64,000 bases of DNA from Ephemerocybe angulata (GCA_013368325.1 JAACJK010000109.1:1-64000), one strand, 5' to 3'. Positions 24,870 to 38,145 are shown, numbered from the stretch's first letter. The notes: generated by a model not told the origin, from the letters alone. Program-made: numbers and translations.

Positions 24870-25075
24870 AGCGCGGGCGCTCCACGCAAGAATATGGACT
24901 TGCCCCAGCCTGTAGATACTCCTAAATTAATATAACCCTTCGTCTAATAGTGCCATTGGCAATCAATCAATAATATACACCAGCACTCGAGAGCATCGAA
25001 AGACAAATGGTCCATAGAAGTCAACCGGTCAAGTAACTAGAAATAGGCAATTTATGAATAAAGTATGTAGTGATC

Positions 25076-26847
25076 CTACGTTCGACGATCTGTTCCAGGA
25101 CCATACACCGCCGCATCGTTTGGTCGACCGCCGTTAGGCTGTGGTGTTGTTGAAGGGCGATAATATGGGTTGTCGTCGGGCTGCTGTTGCCAATTACCCT
25201 GGGACGGTGGTGGATAAGAAGCGAGATCTGGAGAAGTCTCGTAACCGCGCGCACTTGGGGCTGTTGTTGCTGGTGTTCCGTATCGTGGTATACCAGATCC
25301 AGCGCTGGCTTGATAGTCATAACCTCCGTAGGGAGCCGCGGAGCTCGTGAGGTGGGCACTATCCTCGTCATGATACGGTTGAGTATAAGACGGGTCATCG
25401 TATCCTCCGACCGATGTAACGGACTGATTGAACTGGGCGTAAGACCCTTGATGCGTTGAATATGGATTGTATGCAGGCATTGGGGGAGGGTAATCTGAAA
25501 GGGAAGATTTGTCGGCAGGGTAATAGTCTCGGGTGCTTCCTGTGACTCGAGTAGCCAGCGTCGATGTGTCGTCGTCGTCGTCTAAGGAGATATTTGGCAG
25601 TGTGGGCTGGGGGAGAGGCTTTCCAACCATATCTCCTTTCTTGTTCTTCAGATGAGAGAAATCGCCCATGGCTTCCTTCTGCGCCAGTTTCGCGGTCTCT
25701 GCCAGTCTCTCCTTCTGTCTCCGTTTCATGACATCGCCGATACGCTGGAGAATTTAGGCTTGAGTCACAGTGCGGGACTACTTGTAGAAAACTGTTCACC
25801 TTGTCGACTTTGTGGCAGCAGTATTCCTAAAAGAATGGTCAGCGTTTTTTTCGATGTGCATGAGCTATTCTTACCTTGAGATTGCCGCGAATATGGCAGA
25901 GAAGGGGAATGTAGCAGATAGCAGCAACACAGAGGAGGAGGAATGAGCCAGCAAAGACGGTCACCGTGAACGCGGCAGTGATAGTAATGGCCGTGGTAGA
26001 GAAACTGTTGCCCGCAAAGTACACCGAGAGGTCATACCAGTTCTCAGCGTTCTTGTGCCGCAGCAGCCAGATGCCATAGAGCGTCATGCCGTTGATCGTT
26101 TGGCGAGGACCGTCAGCTAGTAAAAGGCGCTTCCAACCTGCAGAAATATGAGTTGGGTCCGGTCCAAACGGGGAGACTGTGACGCACTTTTAAAGGTGAA
26201 GAACACGAAGAAGGCAAAATCGTCGATTGTCTTGGTGGAATCGCTGATATGCTCGAAGAAGCAGAAATGGTTGTATGAACGAAGGGAGTAGTAATTGTTC
26301 GCCATGACATTGGTGAAGGCGAAGGAGATGTCTCTACTAGCGATAATCTTCTTGCTCTTGTGCGATTCGTAGGCTAGCTGGACGACGCCATCAATAATTA
26401 AGAAACATTCATAGCAGGGCTAGAACTTACCAAAAGAAATGAGAAGATGATACAGCCTACGAAGAGCCACTTCCCGGTATTGAATGGGATGAAGAAGCAG
26501 CCAGGGGTGTCTCCGCACTCCTCGAAGATCTCGTTGGACCAGGTTTTACTTGTCAACATAGTAATGGCCGAGAAGATGTCCGAGATGTAGACGAGGAATG
26601 ACTTGAGGACAATTACATAGACCCAGATGTATCTTGAGAATGATCAGGGTCCCTTCCCGCGCTGCTCGATAGGCAAAACTCACTTGACGCGCATGAAGAA
26701 CGAGTTGTCGTAGAATTCCCTCGTGTCGATGAAATCGAACTGGAATGCAGTCAGTGCCCAACTACTATAGCTTTGAACCATTTCGACACATACCTTATGG
26801 TCCGGGACCTCTTCTCGCTTCCATTTTGCACCTCCACACCCACACAT
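25076..26847 (-). CDS. KCH/PRM6 family fungal membrane protein (potassium uptake related)
   Basis: The start at 26847 gives MCGCGGAKWKREEVPDHK, followed after introns by FDFIDTREFYDNSFFMRVKY, IWVYVIVLKSFLVYISDIFS, SNEIFEECGDTPGCFFIPFN, TGKWLFVGCIIFSFLL, LAYESHKSKKIIASRDISFA and YYSLRSYNHFCFFEHISDST, then further membrane spans MTLYGIWLLRHKNAENWYDL and LCVAAICYIPLLCHIRGNLK. These are the blocks of the Kch1/Kch2 (Prm6) family, which in yeast supports low-affinity potassium influx and calcium signalling during the pheromone response. The long cytosolic tail (last exon 25076-25729) is rich in Pro, Tyr and Ser. The start codon fits the family N-terminus with its KREEVPDHK motif. Confidence 0.88.
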
Positions 26848-27147
26848 TGTTGAAGTCGAAAGAAAGGGGGCTGGCGGTCTAGGAGCCTAGGGCTTGTGGG
26901 CAGCGGGGAAGATATACTGGGCGATGGTGGATAGACTGTCACGACCAGAACCAGCTAGTCGCATAAGCTGTAACGAGAGGCTTCAGGAACGACTGTGGGC
27001 GAGAAGAGAACGAGGTTGACAACAACGGCGGTGGTGTTGGCGATGGGGAAGCGGCGCAGGGAGGCCTGGGACAATTAGCCGAATGATGTACAAAGCCAAC
27101 CCAAATAACGTTCGGCAAATGCCGAGCACTCTCTCCCAACAACAACA
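26848..27147. promoter_or_regulatory. Divergent promoter region between KCH and DRG1
   Basis: The 300 bases hold the upstream regions of both genes. I see no additional coding signal. Confidence 0.35.
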
Positions 27148-28907
27148 ATGACTACCGTACAGAAGATCAAGGTATGTCTGACAATGTACTCTATCCGCAT
27201 GGACCTCCTGGCTAATCCAGCCCCAGGAAATCGAAGATGAGATGGTCGGTATATCTTCTCTGTCCAAATCCTTCCCGTGCTCATAATTTTGCAGGCCAAA
27301 AGTAATCAATTCGCCTTCGAAATCGGCACCAGTACTTACAATCACTCTACCCAGCCCAAAAGAATAAGGCCACGAGCTACCATTTGGGCCAGCTCAAGGC
27401 CAAGCTTGCCAAGCTCAGGCGTGAGCTAATCAACGGACCCAGTGGCGGAGGAGGAGGAGGAGGAGGACTCGGCTTCGACGTAGCTCGGTATGTCCTTGAC
27501 CCGATTCAGTTGGCACCAGAACTGAAGCTCTCTCGCATAGAACGGGTATTGCATCAGTAGGGTTTGTGGGCTTTCCTTCGGTTGGAAAGGTCAGAACACA
27601 CTTATCTATATGGTGCTGCTTGCTGATTCTCGACGCAGTCAACTCTGATGTCAAAACTTACGGGCACACATTCCGAAGCATCTGAGATTGACTTCACAAC
27701 CCTTACCACCGTTCCTGGAACAGTAAAGGTGCATGGAGCCCCGATTCAAATTCTCGATCTGCGTGAGTCTCTTACACAACTCGCGCTTTTCTTTTCTAAT
27801 CGCGCTATCTAGCCGGTATTATCGAGGGTGCTAATGATGGAAGAGGTCGAGGTCGACAAGGTACGCCGTCTCTAAAGCTTCATCGTCTCAGTTCAAAACA
27901 TGACCTATCTTTCTTTTAATTCTAGTTATCGCCGGTATGCTCGTTTAGCTTCGTGTCCGCGTTCCTGGTCCTCACACACAACCTAGTCGCCCGAACGTGC
28001 AACCTCATTTTCATTGTCCTGGATGTCCTCAAGCCCTTGGGGGACAAAGCAATCATCGAAGCTGAACTCGAAGGCTTCGGTATCAGACTAAACAAGAAGC
28101 CCCCCAATGTCATGGTCCGCAAAAAGGAGAAGGGTGGTATCGCCATTACAAACACTGTCCCCCTCACCAACATCGATCACGATGAAATTAAGGCTGTTCT
28201 CAGCGAATACAAGATCAATAACGCTGACGTCGCAATTCGGGAACCCGGTGCGACTGCAGATGATCTTGTCGATGTCATTGAAGGCAACAGAGTCTATATC
28301 CCCGCTCTCTACGTACGCCATTGCCCATCCCCCGCGCGCGGCCGAGCTGACACCACCCCAATTACAGGTCCTCAACAAGATTGACGCCATCTCAATAGAG
28401 GAGCTAGATCTTCTGTTCGTACCTTTCATTCGCAACCCCGATGACCCCGCCTGAACCCTTTTGATTTCTAGTTACAAAATCCCCAATTCCGTCCCTGTAT
28501 CATCCAAGGAATGGCTCAACGTTGATGAACTGATCGAGAAAATGTGGGATACGCTCAACCTCGTCAGAGCGTACACCAAGCCAAGAGGCCTCGCCCCCGA
28601 CTACAGCCAACCGGTTGTCCTTCGTCGTGGAAAGTGTACGGTGGAGGATCTTTGCAATTCCATCCACAAGGAGATCGCAAAGCAGATGAAATAGTACGCC
28701 TGCCCATTCTTCTCTTATGTCGTCACCTGCTGATCTATCTCGCCCATAGTGCTATTGTATGGGGTGCAAGCGCCAAACATGCTCGTGGACAGAAAGTTGG
28801 ATTAGATCATGTGCTAGAAGATGAAGATGGTATGTCTTCTGTCTGTTTTTCGAATCAGATGAAATGCTAAAGAACATACCCCAGTCGTCCATATCTCTAA
28901 GAAGTGA
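27148..28907 (+). CDS. RBG1: Developmentally regulated GTP-binding protein DRG1 (RBG1)
   Basis: The start at 27148 (MTTVQKIK, then [20 protein letters not shown]) leads to [20 protein letters not shown] and a Gly-rich run, then the GTPase motifs [12 protein letters not shown] (P loop), [20 protein letters not shown] (switch regions and DLPGI), [17 protein letters not shown] (NKID) and a C-terminal TGS domain ([20 protein letters not shown]). The final exon is VVHISKK, stop 28905-28907. DRG1/Rbg1 binds the Tma46/DFRP1 partner and promotes translation through stalls. Nine or more short introns split the gene. Length of about 370 residues is normal. Confidence 0.95.
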
Positions 28908-29001
28908 TCTTAACTTACTACAACTGCGCCCACATCGCCCATCGCACCCAGGTGGCAAGTGTATTCTACATTTTGCAGCAACAACATACTTCTTTGCTGT
29001 C

Positions 29002-31347
<2,346 letters not shown>

Positions 31348-31530
31348 CCTAGGTGCTACGGATTCATGCAGACATGGAGGTTAGGAAGAACAAGGTGGAT
31401 TTCAAGTTCACGTGGCGAGCGCGTCACCATCATTCAGGGCTCGCGTCACGGTCGCCGCAGCGCAAGCCCATCTCTGTAAAGGCCACCACCTTCAACCACA
31501 TCTATATCGGACCTATCTGCTATTCGGGAT

Positions 31531-31922
31531 ATGAGCGAACAACGAACAATAGGGAAAATGAATGCGAATGCAGCCCAGAGGTTTGTAGCTTGTCCAACAC
31601 CTTCATATGCTCAGGAATAATGAAACCGAACAACTCTAGTGGGGTTCTCTTGAAGTTGATGGCATTCAGCATTGCTCTTGGCGTCTTGCCCCTCTCATCC
31701 TACTATGGATCTCTTCACTACCTTTGGGAAGGTCAGCCTAATGCTACTCTTAACTTGCCATTGGTCTCATATGGAATTTGAAAAGGAAACACCATCTACT
31801 CGGCCATTACTGCCGTAGTCGCCGCCAACGTCGTCTTGGTCTCCTACATTATCACCGCCACTCTCGAGGAAGGAAAGGCATCTAAAGCTGGTAGCCCCTC
31901 GGAGACGAGGAAGGAAAGGTAG
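31531..31922 (+). CDS. VMA21: V-ATPase assembly factor VMA21
   Basis: A small three-exon gene. The start at 31531 gives MSEQRTIGKMNANAAQ, an intron (31581-31639, 59 bases) leads to SGVLLKLMAFSIALGVLPLS, then SYYGSLHYLWEG, and the last exon reads NTIYSAITAVVAANVVLVSY and IITATLEEGKASKAG. The stop is at 31920-31922. Two hydrophobic segments joined by a short loop and the YLWEGNT-x5-IT block match Vma21. The protein is an integral ER membrane chaperone for assembly of the V-ATPase V0 sector. A classical C-terminal KKxx-type signal is not obvious; the tail is SETRKER, basic but different. A nearer acceptor at 31614 would leave only a 34-base intron and an early stop, so it was not chosen. Confidence 0.88.
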
Positions 31923-32344
31923 AAGGCAGGCTCATAGTCAAGTGCCGTCAATGCTAGCTCGGAATTCCGTGCAACACAGAGGGAGATCTTAGTGCATTGC
32001 ACTCAGAAGGGTTCGGCGACGCCAGCTGCATACTCAAGCTCCGAGCATACATGCCCTGAAAGAACCTTGAATGATTTTTTCCTATTGTACAGACTGGCTA
32101 CCTGCAGTGCTGTTCTAATCGGCGAAGTGCTATGTTACAGTTATTGTGGACGATGATAGAGTAGAGTTAAAGAGGCAGCCAGGCCGAATGTGATCAATCT
32201 CACTACTATAAAGGTGGGACAGCGAGTCATAATGTAAAGATTGGTGTGTGAAGTGAGTGAAGGAGAAGAACCAGTCTTCAGAACAGAGGAGGGCGCTACC
32301 CAGAGCGAGCGATAACAAAGGGAATGGATGAAGCAGGCCAGGCT
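31923..32344. other. Intergenic between convergent genes
   Basis: The 422 bases hold the 3' ends of VMA21 and of the next minus-strand gene. No gene is seen. Confidence 0.35.
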
Positions 32345-33937
32345 TTACAACGCATATCCCCACTGTACGGAGGCATCCTGCGGTGCAGCAACAGTATCTC
32401 TTCGATCCTAAAAGAGGGGCCAAGGTCAGCGAGAAGGACGAGCAAACGTAAGATAAGCACTTACTGTACGGCGTGGCGAGTTACGAATGGCGTTTCTGTT
32501 GCTTGAATCAAGCTTCAACGGGGAACTCGTTCGATCCTTCGTCGGTTGGCCAGCAACTTCGGAGATAGGGTCGCTCGACGTCATTCGATGCGTAGCAGTG
32601 CTCGGGGGAACACCGCTTGTTCGCAGGTTAATGGCGGATCGAGAAGATTTTAGGGGTTGGGGGGCCCGAAAAGAGTGTGTTGACTGTCTCGGGGGTGATG
32701 GGACAGAAGGCGGCGATGGGAGTGGGCTTGTAGGGGGACTGTGTATCGGTGGAGGAATTATGCTCGCTTTTCGGCCTAATGGTGGCTTCAAGGGCGACGA
32801 AGCGTTGGTAGTGAAATGCGATTTCGTTGATTGGGGCGTCGCCACCGGAGTCGAGTCGGCAGAACTATAGCCAGGCGAAGGGCTCGGGGGAAACGGAAGC
32901 GGCCCTTTCTGTGGGTTCAGAACGAGCGGTTGTGGGCGTTTCTTCCGGATGATCAGGGGAGGGGGAATTGGGAAGAATGAGGCAAAGTTGGGATCAGATG
33001 GACTAGGGACTGCGTTGACTGGCAATGGCGGTAGTGGATTATCGCAATTGTGTGGGTATTGTGTTTCCGGGCGCAGGTGTGGTGTTGAACGTGTACTTGT
33101 CAGGTATCGTCGCGCATGAGGAACCACAGGATCAGCAGTGTTAGACTCAGAGGCTACATTGTAAGCAGTGGGTGTCCGATATGGGTGTTCCTCTTTCGTG
33201 GTCACAGAAGCACGACGGTGGGATGTTTTCGTCGTCTCGTAAGAAGGACCATTGCCTCTCGTAGGAGTTGCGGAATCTGGACCGGTAGTATGACGAGTTA
33301 TCAGAGGGCTGCCATGCGTGTTAGGGCCATGTATTGATGAACTCGTAGATGGTTTAGGAGTTGAAGCCCTCTTGATATCGGCAGAGGAGAGGAAGGTGAC
33401 ATGGGTGGGAGAGAGAATCTCGCTTGGATGCTGGAGAAGTCGTGTTGAGGAGAAGTTGTTGTCATGTGTGCCTGGCGTGGAAAAGCTAGACGATACGGGC
33501 TGAGGTCGTAGCGGGGTTGTGCTTGATGAGAAGTGCTTCGCATTACTAGGAGATGCGCGAGCATGTGTGGGAGGGCTACCATTGAATGTGGTCATTGATG
33601 AGTTTGGGTGGTATGTTCTCGTGGATGAATCGTTCTCGCGGTACGAGACCTGCGCAGTAGCGGTCTGGTGGGTGGGCATCGTCTGCCCAGGACCCCGCCG
33701 GTACTGCAAAGCTTCTTCCACAGAGTGGCTGAAGTCCTCCTTGAATGCTGAGGAGGTCAGCGAGAGTAAGGGCTGCTTGAATGGGGTCGACGGTCCAGGG
33801 GAGTATCGAGCAGGTGAAGGGACATGGGTGAGGGGCGGGCTGATGGGGTACTGAAGAGGCAAGTGGGTGTCATCTTCTTTCGATGTCTTCGAGGAGGCCC
33901 TCTTTCTCCACGACCTCAGGAAGGAGACGGTCTTCAT
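32345..33937 (-). CDS. Ser/Pro-rich protein of unknown function
   Basis: The ATG at 33937 starts MKTVSFLRSWRKRASSKTSK, a basic N-terminus, followed by about 480 residues rich in Ser, Pro and Thr without a recognised domain. Repeated proline patches such as PLPPLPVNAVPSP, FFPIPPPLIIRKKRP and PPPIHSPPTSPLPSPPSVPS could bind SH3 or WW domains. A perfect GTAAGT donor near 32470 joins NSPRRT to DRRDTVAAPQDASVQWGYAL, so the gene ends at 32345-32347 and not at the in-frame stop at 32426. An upstream ATG at 34033 in the same frame exists but the MKTVSFL start looks more natural. The protein is probably disordered and regulatory; function is unknown. Confidence 0.65.
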
Positions 33938-34039
33938 ATCGATAGGGGGAAGCTCTGGCTGGCAGAGTGGCAGAGAGGAAGAGGGATGTTCGGCAAGGCC
34001 AGAACTTGGACCAAAGTGCCGGCAAGCCAACATAAATAC

Positions 34040-34514
34040 GGCGAGCTAAAAGGTACTTCGCGGCATCAAAGCTCGAGGAGGAACAGCTCATCAAGCAATC
34101 TGTCCCTGTGTCAGAACCTTCCTTCGTAGGCATAGGCCATAAAGATTACGAGACTCGTGGGCAGGTGCAAGATTCATCTTTACGCATACAGCCTCCCAGA
34201 TCCAGGATGGATGTCCGCCCCATTGATAATCGCGTTCTTTATCCGCTAGATGTGCCGAGTTGTAGTCTTCGATAGCCTTCGATTCTCCGATCTAGAGCAG
34301 TCAACAGAAGTATATCGCCGTTCATGGGAGCCAGCGTCGGTGGCAAGAATGCCCAAAGCGTCCAGTCTTGGGCCGCGCCCACTGGCCTAACGCTGAGCGC
34401 ATAGCAGAGAATGCAGCACTCCTCGTCACCGAGAAGCGCCGGAAGATGTTTGTAGCTGGAAGAACTGATCCTGATAGCGTTCCCAGTTCTGAAACTGATA
34501 CAGAGGAGTGTTGA
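34040..34514 (+). CDS. Possible small spliced gene of unknown function
   Basis: An open plus-strand frame from about 34045 reads KRYFAASKLEEEQLIKQSVP, then SEPSFVGIGHKDYETRGQVQ and RMDVRPIDNRVLYPLD. Removing a 44-base GTGCCG...CTAG segment near 34230-34272 keeps a frame that continues SSQQKYIAVHGSQRRWQECP, HWPNAERIAENAALLVTEKR and VAGRTDPDSVPSSETDTEEC to a stop at 34512-34514. The start codon was not located; an ATG at about 33988 (MFGKARTWTKVPASQHKYGE) is in another frame and would need splicing. Other frames here are also open, so this is only a candidate. If real, it is divergent from the Ser/Pro-rich gene. Confidence 0.25.
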
Positions 34515-34856
34515 TAGTCGTATGGAAAGAGAGGCACTTGACGCCATCGTTCCGTCGAGAGCGCGATCAGCACCAAATAAAGGTCCATAATGCCCGTTCG
34601 GCGTTGCCCTTGCCTGCTTTCATCACCCTCGGTCCCCGTACTAGTGGGCTTTCCATCGCAAATCCCCCTGTAATATGTCGCAGCTTGACGACAGGTCTCC
34701 ACCGGAAATATGGAAATTGTTCATTGTCTTGCTGTGAAACGATCAAGCCAAGCAGCTCCAGCTGTTGACTAGAGGTCGTTGGGGCTAGCTGCGAGTTTCA
34801 CTTCGTTCGGCTGGAAAGCCCCCGCCAAACCACTCGCCCACTGCTTGCATCTGTGA

Positions 34857-34894
34857 CACTGGAACGCTTCAACCGCGCTTCGCGGGTTCTAGTG
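34857..34894. repeat. Nested inverted repeat (hairpin)
   Basis: An outer arm CACTGGAAC (34857-34865) pairs with GTTCTAGTG (34886-34894) with one mismatch, and an inner arm CCGCG (34873-34877) pairs with CGCGG (34881-34885) around a three-base loop. Confidence 0.6.
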
Positions 34895-34926
34895 CAATAA
34901 CTCGCTCGCTATCCCGCGTCAAGCCA

Positions 34927-34948
34927 CCGTCGGGGGTCAACCCGACGG
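34927..34948. repeat. Perfect 8-bp inverted repeat with 6-base loop
   Basis: CCGTCGGG (34927-34934) and CCCGACGG (34941-34948) flank GGTCAA. It lies 32 bases after the nested hairpin. Confidence 0.65.
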
Positions 34949-35094
34949 CGCGGTCTTCCTCTGACCTAGGGCGCTATTGAGCGCTAGTCTGATATCACCA
35001 TATGCGCAGATCAACTACTCTGCTACAGCGCTAGCTATCACCAGTGCTGATGTCGGGGAAGCGCCTTCGGTGCATTCGATGCAACGAGACACAT

Positions 35095-35116
35095 TAACTC
35101 GAAGCTAACTCGAAGC
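35095..35116. repeat. Tandem direct repeat, 11-base unit, two copies
   Basis: The unit TAACTCGAAGC occurs at 35095-35105 and again directly at 35106-35116. Confidence 0.7.
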
Positions 35117-35182
35117 TTCCGTGGATAACTTAAACCCCGGCTTCGCCCTTCTATTCCCTGGCGTATCAAACTCTGACTGTGC

Positions 35183-35703
35183 GTAAGTTCCATCTTTCCA
35201 CCTTGGCTGAACTTCTATGGCCGAGAGTCGCCCATTAGATTCGCCTGAGGGTGGGATTGCTTCTCGCGTTCGCCGTTCGCCTACCCCACTCTCAACTGTC
35301 GTGAACATCCTCTGACCGTCTAGAAGACCTTCTCTGCTTCGGGGAGACGTTCAAGCCTTCCGTCGTTCGGTTGCGACAGACATTTACGGTTGTTTGAAAC
35401 CTTTTCCCGGGCTGTGCTCCCCGACAATGAGGTACCAGGCTTGGGCCGCGCAAACCCCATCCTCGACGAATTAAAACACTACGGGCCACGCTAGGCCGCT
35501 TCAATCGAACGTGTCTGACATCTGTATCAACACGGCAGATCTCCAGACAGACGAGAAGGTAGTACAGGCTTTTCGTTCTGTGTTTCCGGCGTCCAATACC
35601 TGTAAGTACCTCCCCTTCATGGCTTGAAATCCGTCGTTTTGGTGATGTGTCCACAGCCAGGAAGAGAATGACCTACAACATGTTTGCAGTCGCACGAACG
35701 TAG
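35183..35703 (+). other. Possible spliced transcript (unassigned exons)
   Basis: Three plausible introns stand in row on the plus strand: 35183-35323 (GTAAGT...TAG), 35432-35495 (GTACCA...TAG) and 35602-35656 (GTAAGT...CAG). Joining the exons gives one open frame, including LLRGDVQAFRRSVATDIYGC, then PLQSNVSDICINTADLQTDE, VVQAFRSVFPASNT and SRKRMTYNMFAVART, with a stop at 35701-35703. I recognise no family and cannot find a start codon in the first exon. It could be a small gene, a decayed gene or a spliced non-coding RNA. Confidence 0.25.
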
Positions 35704-36439
35704 GCCTTATGTGAATGATGCCTGGTACTACAGATAATCCGACGCTCGCAGCTCATCCATGGAGCGAGAAGTCTGTTCATCTATGGCAGGCCACTTCGTT
35801 TGGCATCCCCACGCGGGGAAGTCGACCCTAGTCGATCCTTCTCATGAACCTTCAGTCTACTCGACTCCGTGTAAGCTGTCTTTCTCGTATGGATCTGGGA
35901 AGCCTGTTCGAGACGACAGGCTATGAGAAAATCACAGAAAACACTCAGTGCGACGATGGGTACCACCTCGTGTACTAGATATGTACCTTGGTGAGCTGGA
36001 GATTTCAGGTACGCCTCACATGGATTGTGAACAAAGTCTATCTGCGCCCCGATGATCGACGGTCGCGTACCTCAAACTGATTTTCTGGGAGGCTGCTCAG
36101 TGCTCGATGCTGGTATGCGTCAAAGCAAAGACAATGGCATCAGGAATGATTAGCACAGTGCCGAACCTTGTCTATCAAGTTCTCACGTCCACCAGGAAGG
36201 GATGAAAGTTCAAGGCAAGGCTACACAGATATGTGAATGTTATCAAGTATTTATTGAATTTGTTGTGAGGTGAGCTAAAAGGATACAAATGCTGGTATAG
36301 AGTACATGCTTGTGCTACGAGATCTAAAAAAACAATGCCGGATTAAGTGATAGCGAGATGCGACAGAAATATGGTACATGAGAGGATAAATAGTGGTGTC
36401 CCCGGGGAAAGCAAGGCAAGAGCGATGGTGAGTGGCGAA
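35704..36439. other. Unassigned stretch downstream of RNR2
   Basis: The 736 bases contain the 3' untranslated region of RNR2 and fragments that look coding on the plus strand, for example MAGHFVWHPHAGKSTLVDPS near 35785, without a continuous gene. Confidence 0.35.
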
Positions 36440-37839
36440 TCAGAAGTCCTCGTCGAGGCTGAACATCTTCGATGCTGACTGGTTGGCCGAGGCAGGGTCA
36501 CCGCTGGTGGAGGTAGTGTTGACACCGGCTTTGGAGTAGTCCGATACACGCTTCTCGAAGAAGTTGGTCTTGCCTTGGAGGGAGATCATGTCCATGAAGT
36601 CGAAGGGATTTGTTGAGTTGTAGACCTTGTCGTTTCCGAGGGAAACGAGCAGACGGTCGGCGACGAACTCGATGTATTGACACATGAGGTCGGAGTTCAT
36701 GCCGATGAGCTTGCAGGGAAGAGCATCGGTAAGGAACTCCTGCTCGATAGCGACAGCCTCGGTGATGATGTGCTTGACAACATCGGGATGGGGGCGGCGC
36801 TTGAGGTGACCGAAGAGGAGGCAGGCGAAGTCGGTGTGCATACCCTCGTCACGACTGATGAGCTCGTTGGAGAAGGTGAGGCCGGGCATGAGACCACGCT
36901 TCTTGAGCCAGAAGATGGAGGCGAAGGAGCCAGAGAAGAAGATACCCTCGACGGCGGCGAAGGCAACGAGACGCTCAGCGAAGGTAGACTCCTTGTCGGA
37001 GATCCACTTCATGGCCCAGTCGGCCTTTTTCTTGATGCAGGGGATGGTGTCCACGGCGTCGAAGAGGTACTCGCGCTGGACGGGGTCCTTGATGTAGGTG
37101 TCGATGAGAAGGGAGTATGTTTCGGAATGGATGTTCTCCATCATGATTTGGAAACCGTAGAAGCACCGAGCCTCAGCAGCCTGAACCTCGTTGGAGAAAC
37201 GCTCGACGAGGTTCTCGTTGACAATGCCATCCGAGGCAGCGAAGAAAGCGAGGACGTGGGAGATGAAGTGGCGCTCGTTGTCGTTGAGGCGCTTGTTCCA
37301 GTCGTAGAGATCCTTGGACAGGTCCATCTCCTCAGCGGTCCAGAAAGAAGCTTCCGCCTTCTTGTACATTTGCCAGATCTAGGAGAATGGTAAGAACGGG
37401 ATGAATGCTGGCGACGCAGAGACACTAACCTCGTGATACTGGATAGGGAACAGAACGAAACGACGCTTCGATTCTTTCAAGAGAGGCTCTTCACCTTAAG
37501 GAGAAGTTAGAACACTAATTACAACGCGTGGTAGACGCGACGCGACTTACTCTCAGGGAGGTCGACCTCGCCGACATATTGCTTGCGCAGCTTGGAGATG
37601 GTGTCGACTTCCTCGACATCGGTCACAGACTTGGGAGACTCGGGGAGCTTCGCGTCGTCAATAAGCTGGAGTGCGGCCTTCTTGGAAGGCTTGGAGGGAG
37701 ACTCGAGGGAGAATGCAGCGAGGGCGGCGGCAGCCTTGACGCGTTGTCAGAACATGCATGCCACGTATCGGACGCGGCGGGGACATACCTTCTTGCTGGG
37801 GGTGGGCTGGGGGGAGCCGGGGCGGACAGCAGATAGCAT
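36440..37839 (-). CDS. RNR2: Ribonucleotide reductase small subunit (R2), long form
   Basis: The start at 37839 ([17 protein letters not shown]) and two more short exons give an N-terminal extension ([40 protein letters not shown]), then the long last exon carries the enzyme core: [80 protein letters not shown] and [20 protein letters not shown]. Diiron ligands are present (Asp in AASDG, Glu and His in ENIH, Glu in VEGIF, Glu and His in RDEGMH) and so is the radical Tyr in HSETY. The C-terminus ends FSLDEDF, the tail that docks on R1; stop at 36440-36442. R2 supplies the tyrosyl radical for dNDP synthesis. A paralogue stands head to head 306 bases away. Confidence 0.97.
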
Positions 37840-38145
37840 GGCGAGGAGAAGAGGGAAGACCGTTTGTGATGTGGGAGGGGAGCGGAGGCACCGAAACAAG
37901 GCGCGAGACGAGCCTTTTTAAACGGGCGACGGTATGGCCCTGTTTGCAGTTTTCAACGCTGATGCCAACATTTTCAACGCGACGCGCTCTCACCCACTTG
38001 CCCAATTACAAAGCGTGACGTCACGCGTCCGTGACTCCCCCACCACTCCGAGTCACCGTAGGTTCCACGATAACAAATGGACGCAGCTGGATGTCGTTAT
38101 CGCGACGACGGGCTTTGTCTCGAACCGTCACCGTCTACAATTTGA
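37840..38145. promoter_or_regulatory. Bidirectional promoter of the two RNR2 genes
   Basis: A 306-base gap separates the two start codons. It contains TGACGTCA followed with one base of overlap by ACGCGT (38016-38028) and further ACGCG-like sequence near 37977-37986. No other gene fits. Confidence 0.55.
38016..38028. promoter_or_regulatory. Composite CRE/ATF site plus MluI cell-cycle box
   Basis: TGACGTCA spans 38016-38023 and ACGCGT spans 38023-38028. In yeasts the second motif is the binding site of MBF, which drives RNR and other S-phase genes; the first is a bZIP (ATF/CREB) site. Function here is inferred from motif and position. Confidence 0.5.

Larger units (their letters stand above)
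34515..35182. other. Gene-poor stretch with hairpins
   Basis: No gene is recognised. The stretch contains two GC-rich inverted repeats (listed separately) and a short tandem repeat. There is no similarity visible to a transposon terminal repeat or to a tRNA. Confidence 0.4.

Noticed and set aside
31581..31614. A nearer splice acceptor in VMA21
   Set aside because: It would leave a 34-base intron and a premature stop; the acceptor at 31639 gives a normal 59-base intron and the family sequence.
32426..34033. Single-exon model of the Ser/Pro-rich gene (535 codons)
   Set aside because: A perfect GTAAGT donor and a pyrimidine-rich acceptor near the end give a better terminal exon, and the upstream ATG adds no sensible sequence.
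35183..36000. Fungal kinase FunK1 fragment
   Set aside because: A few residues suggested it, but no kinase motif (HRD or DFG) is present in any frame.
34515..36439. Transposon or retroelement remains
   Set aside because: No terminal repeats, reverse transcriptase, integrase or transposase motifs, and no target-site duplication were visible.
36677..37393. A 238-codon frame antisense to RNR2
   Set aside because: It is the mirror of a highly codon-biased gene; Val/Glu/Asp-rich composition and no family features.
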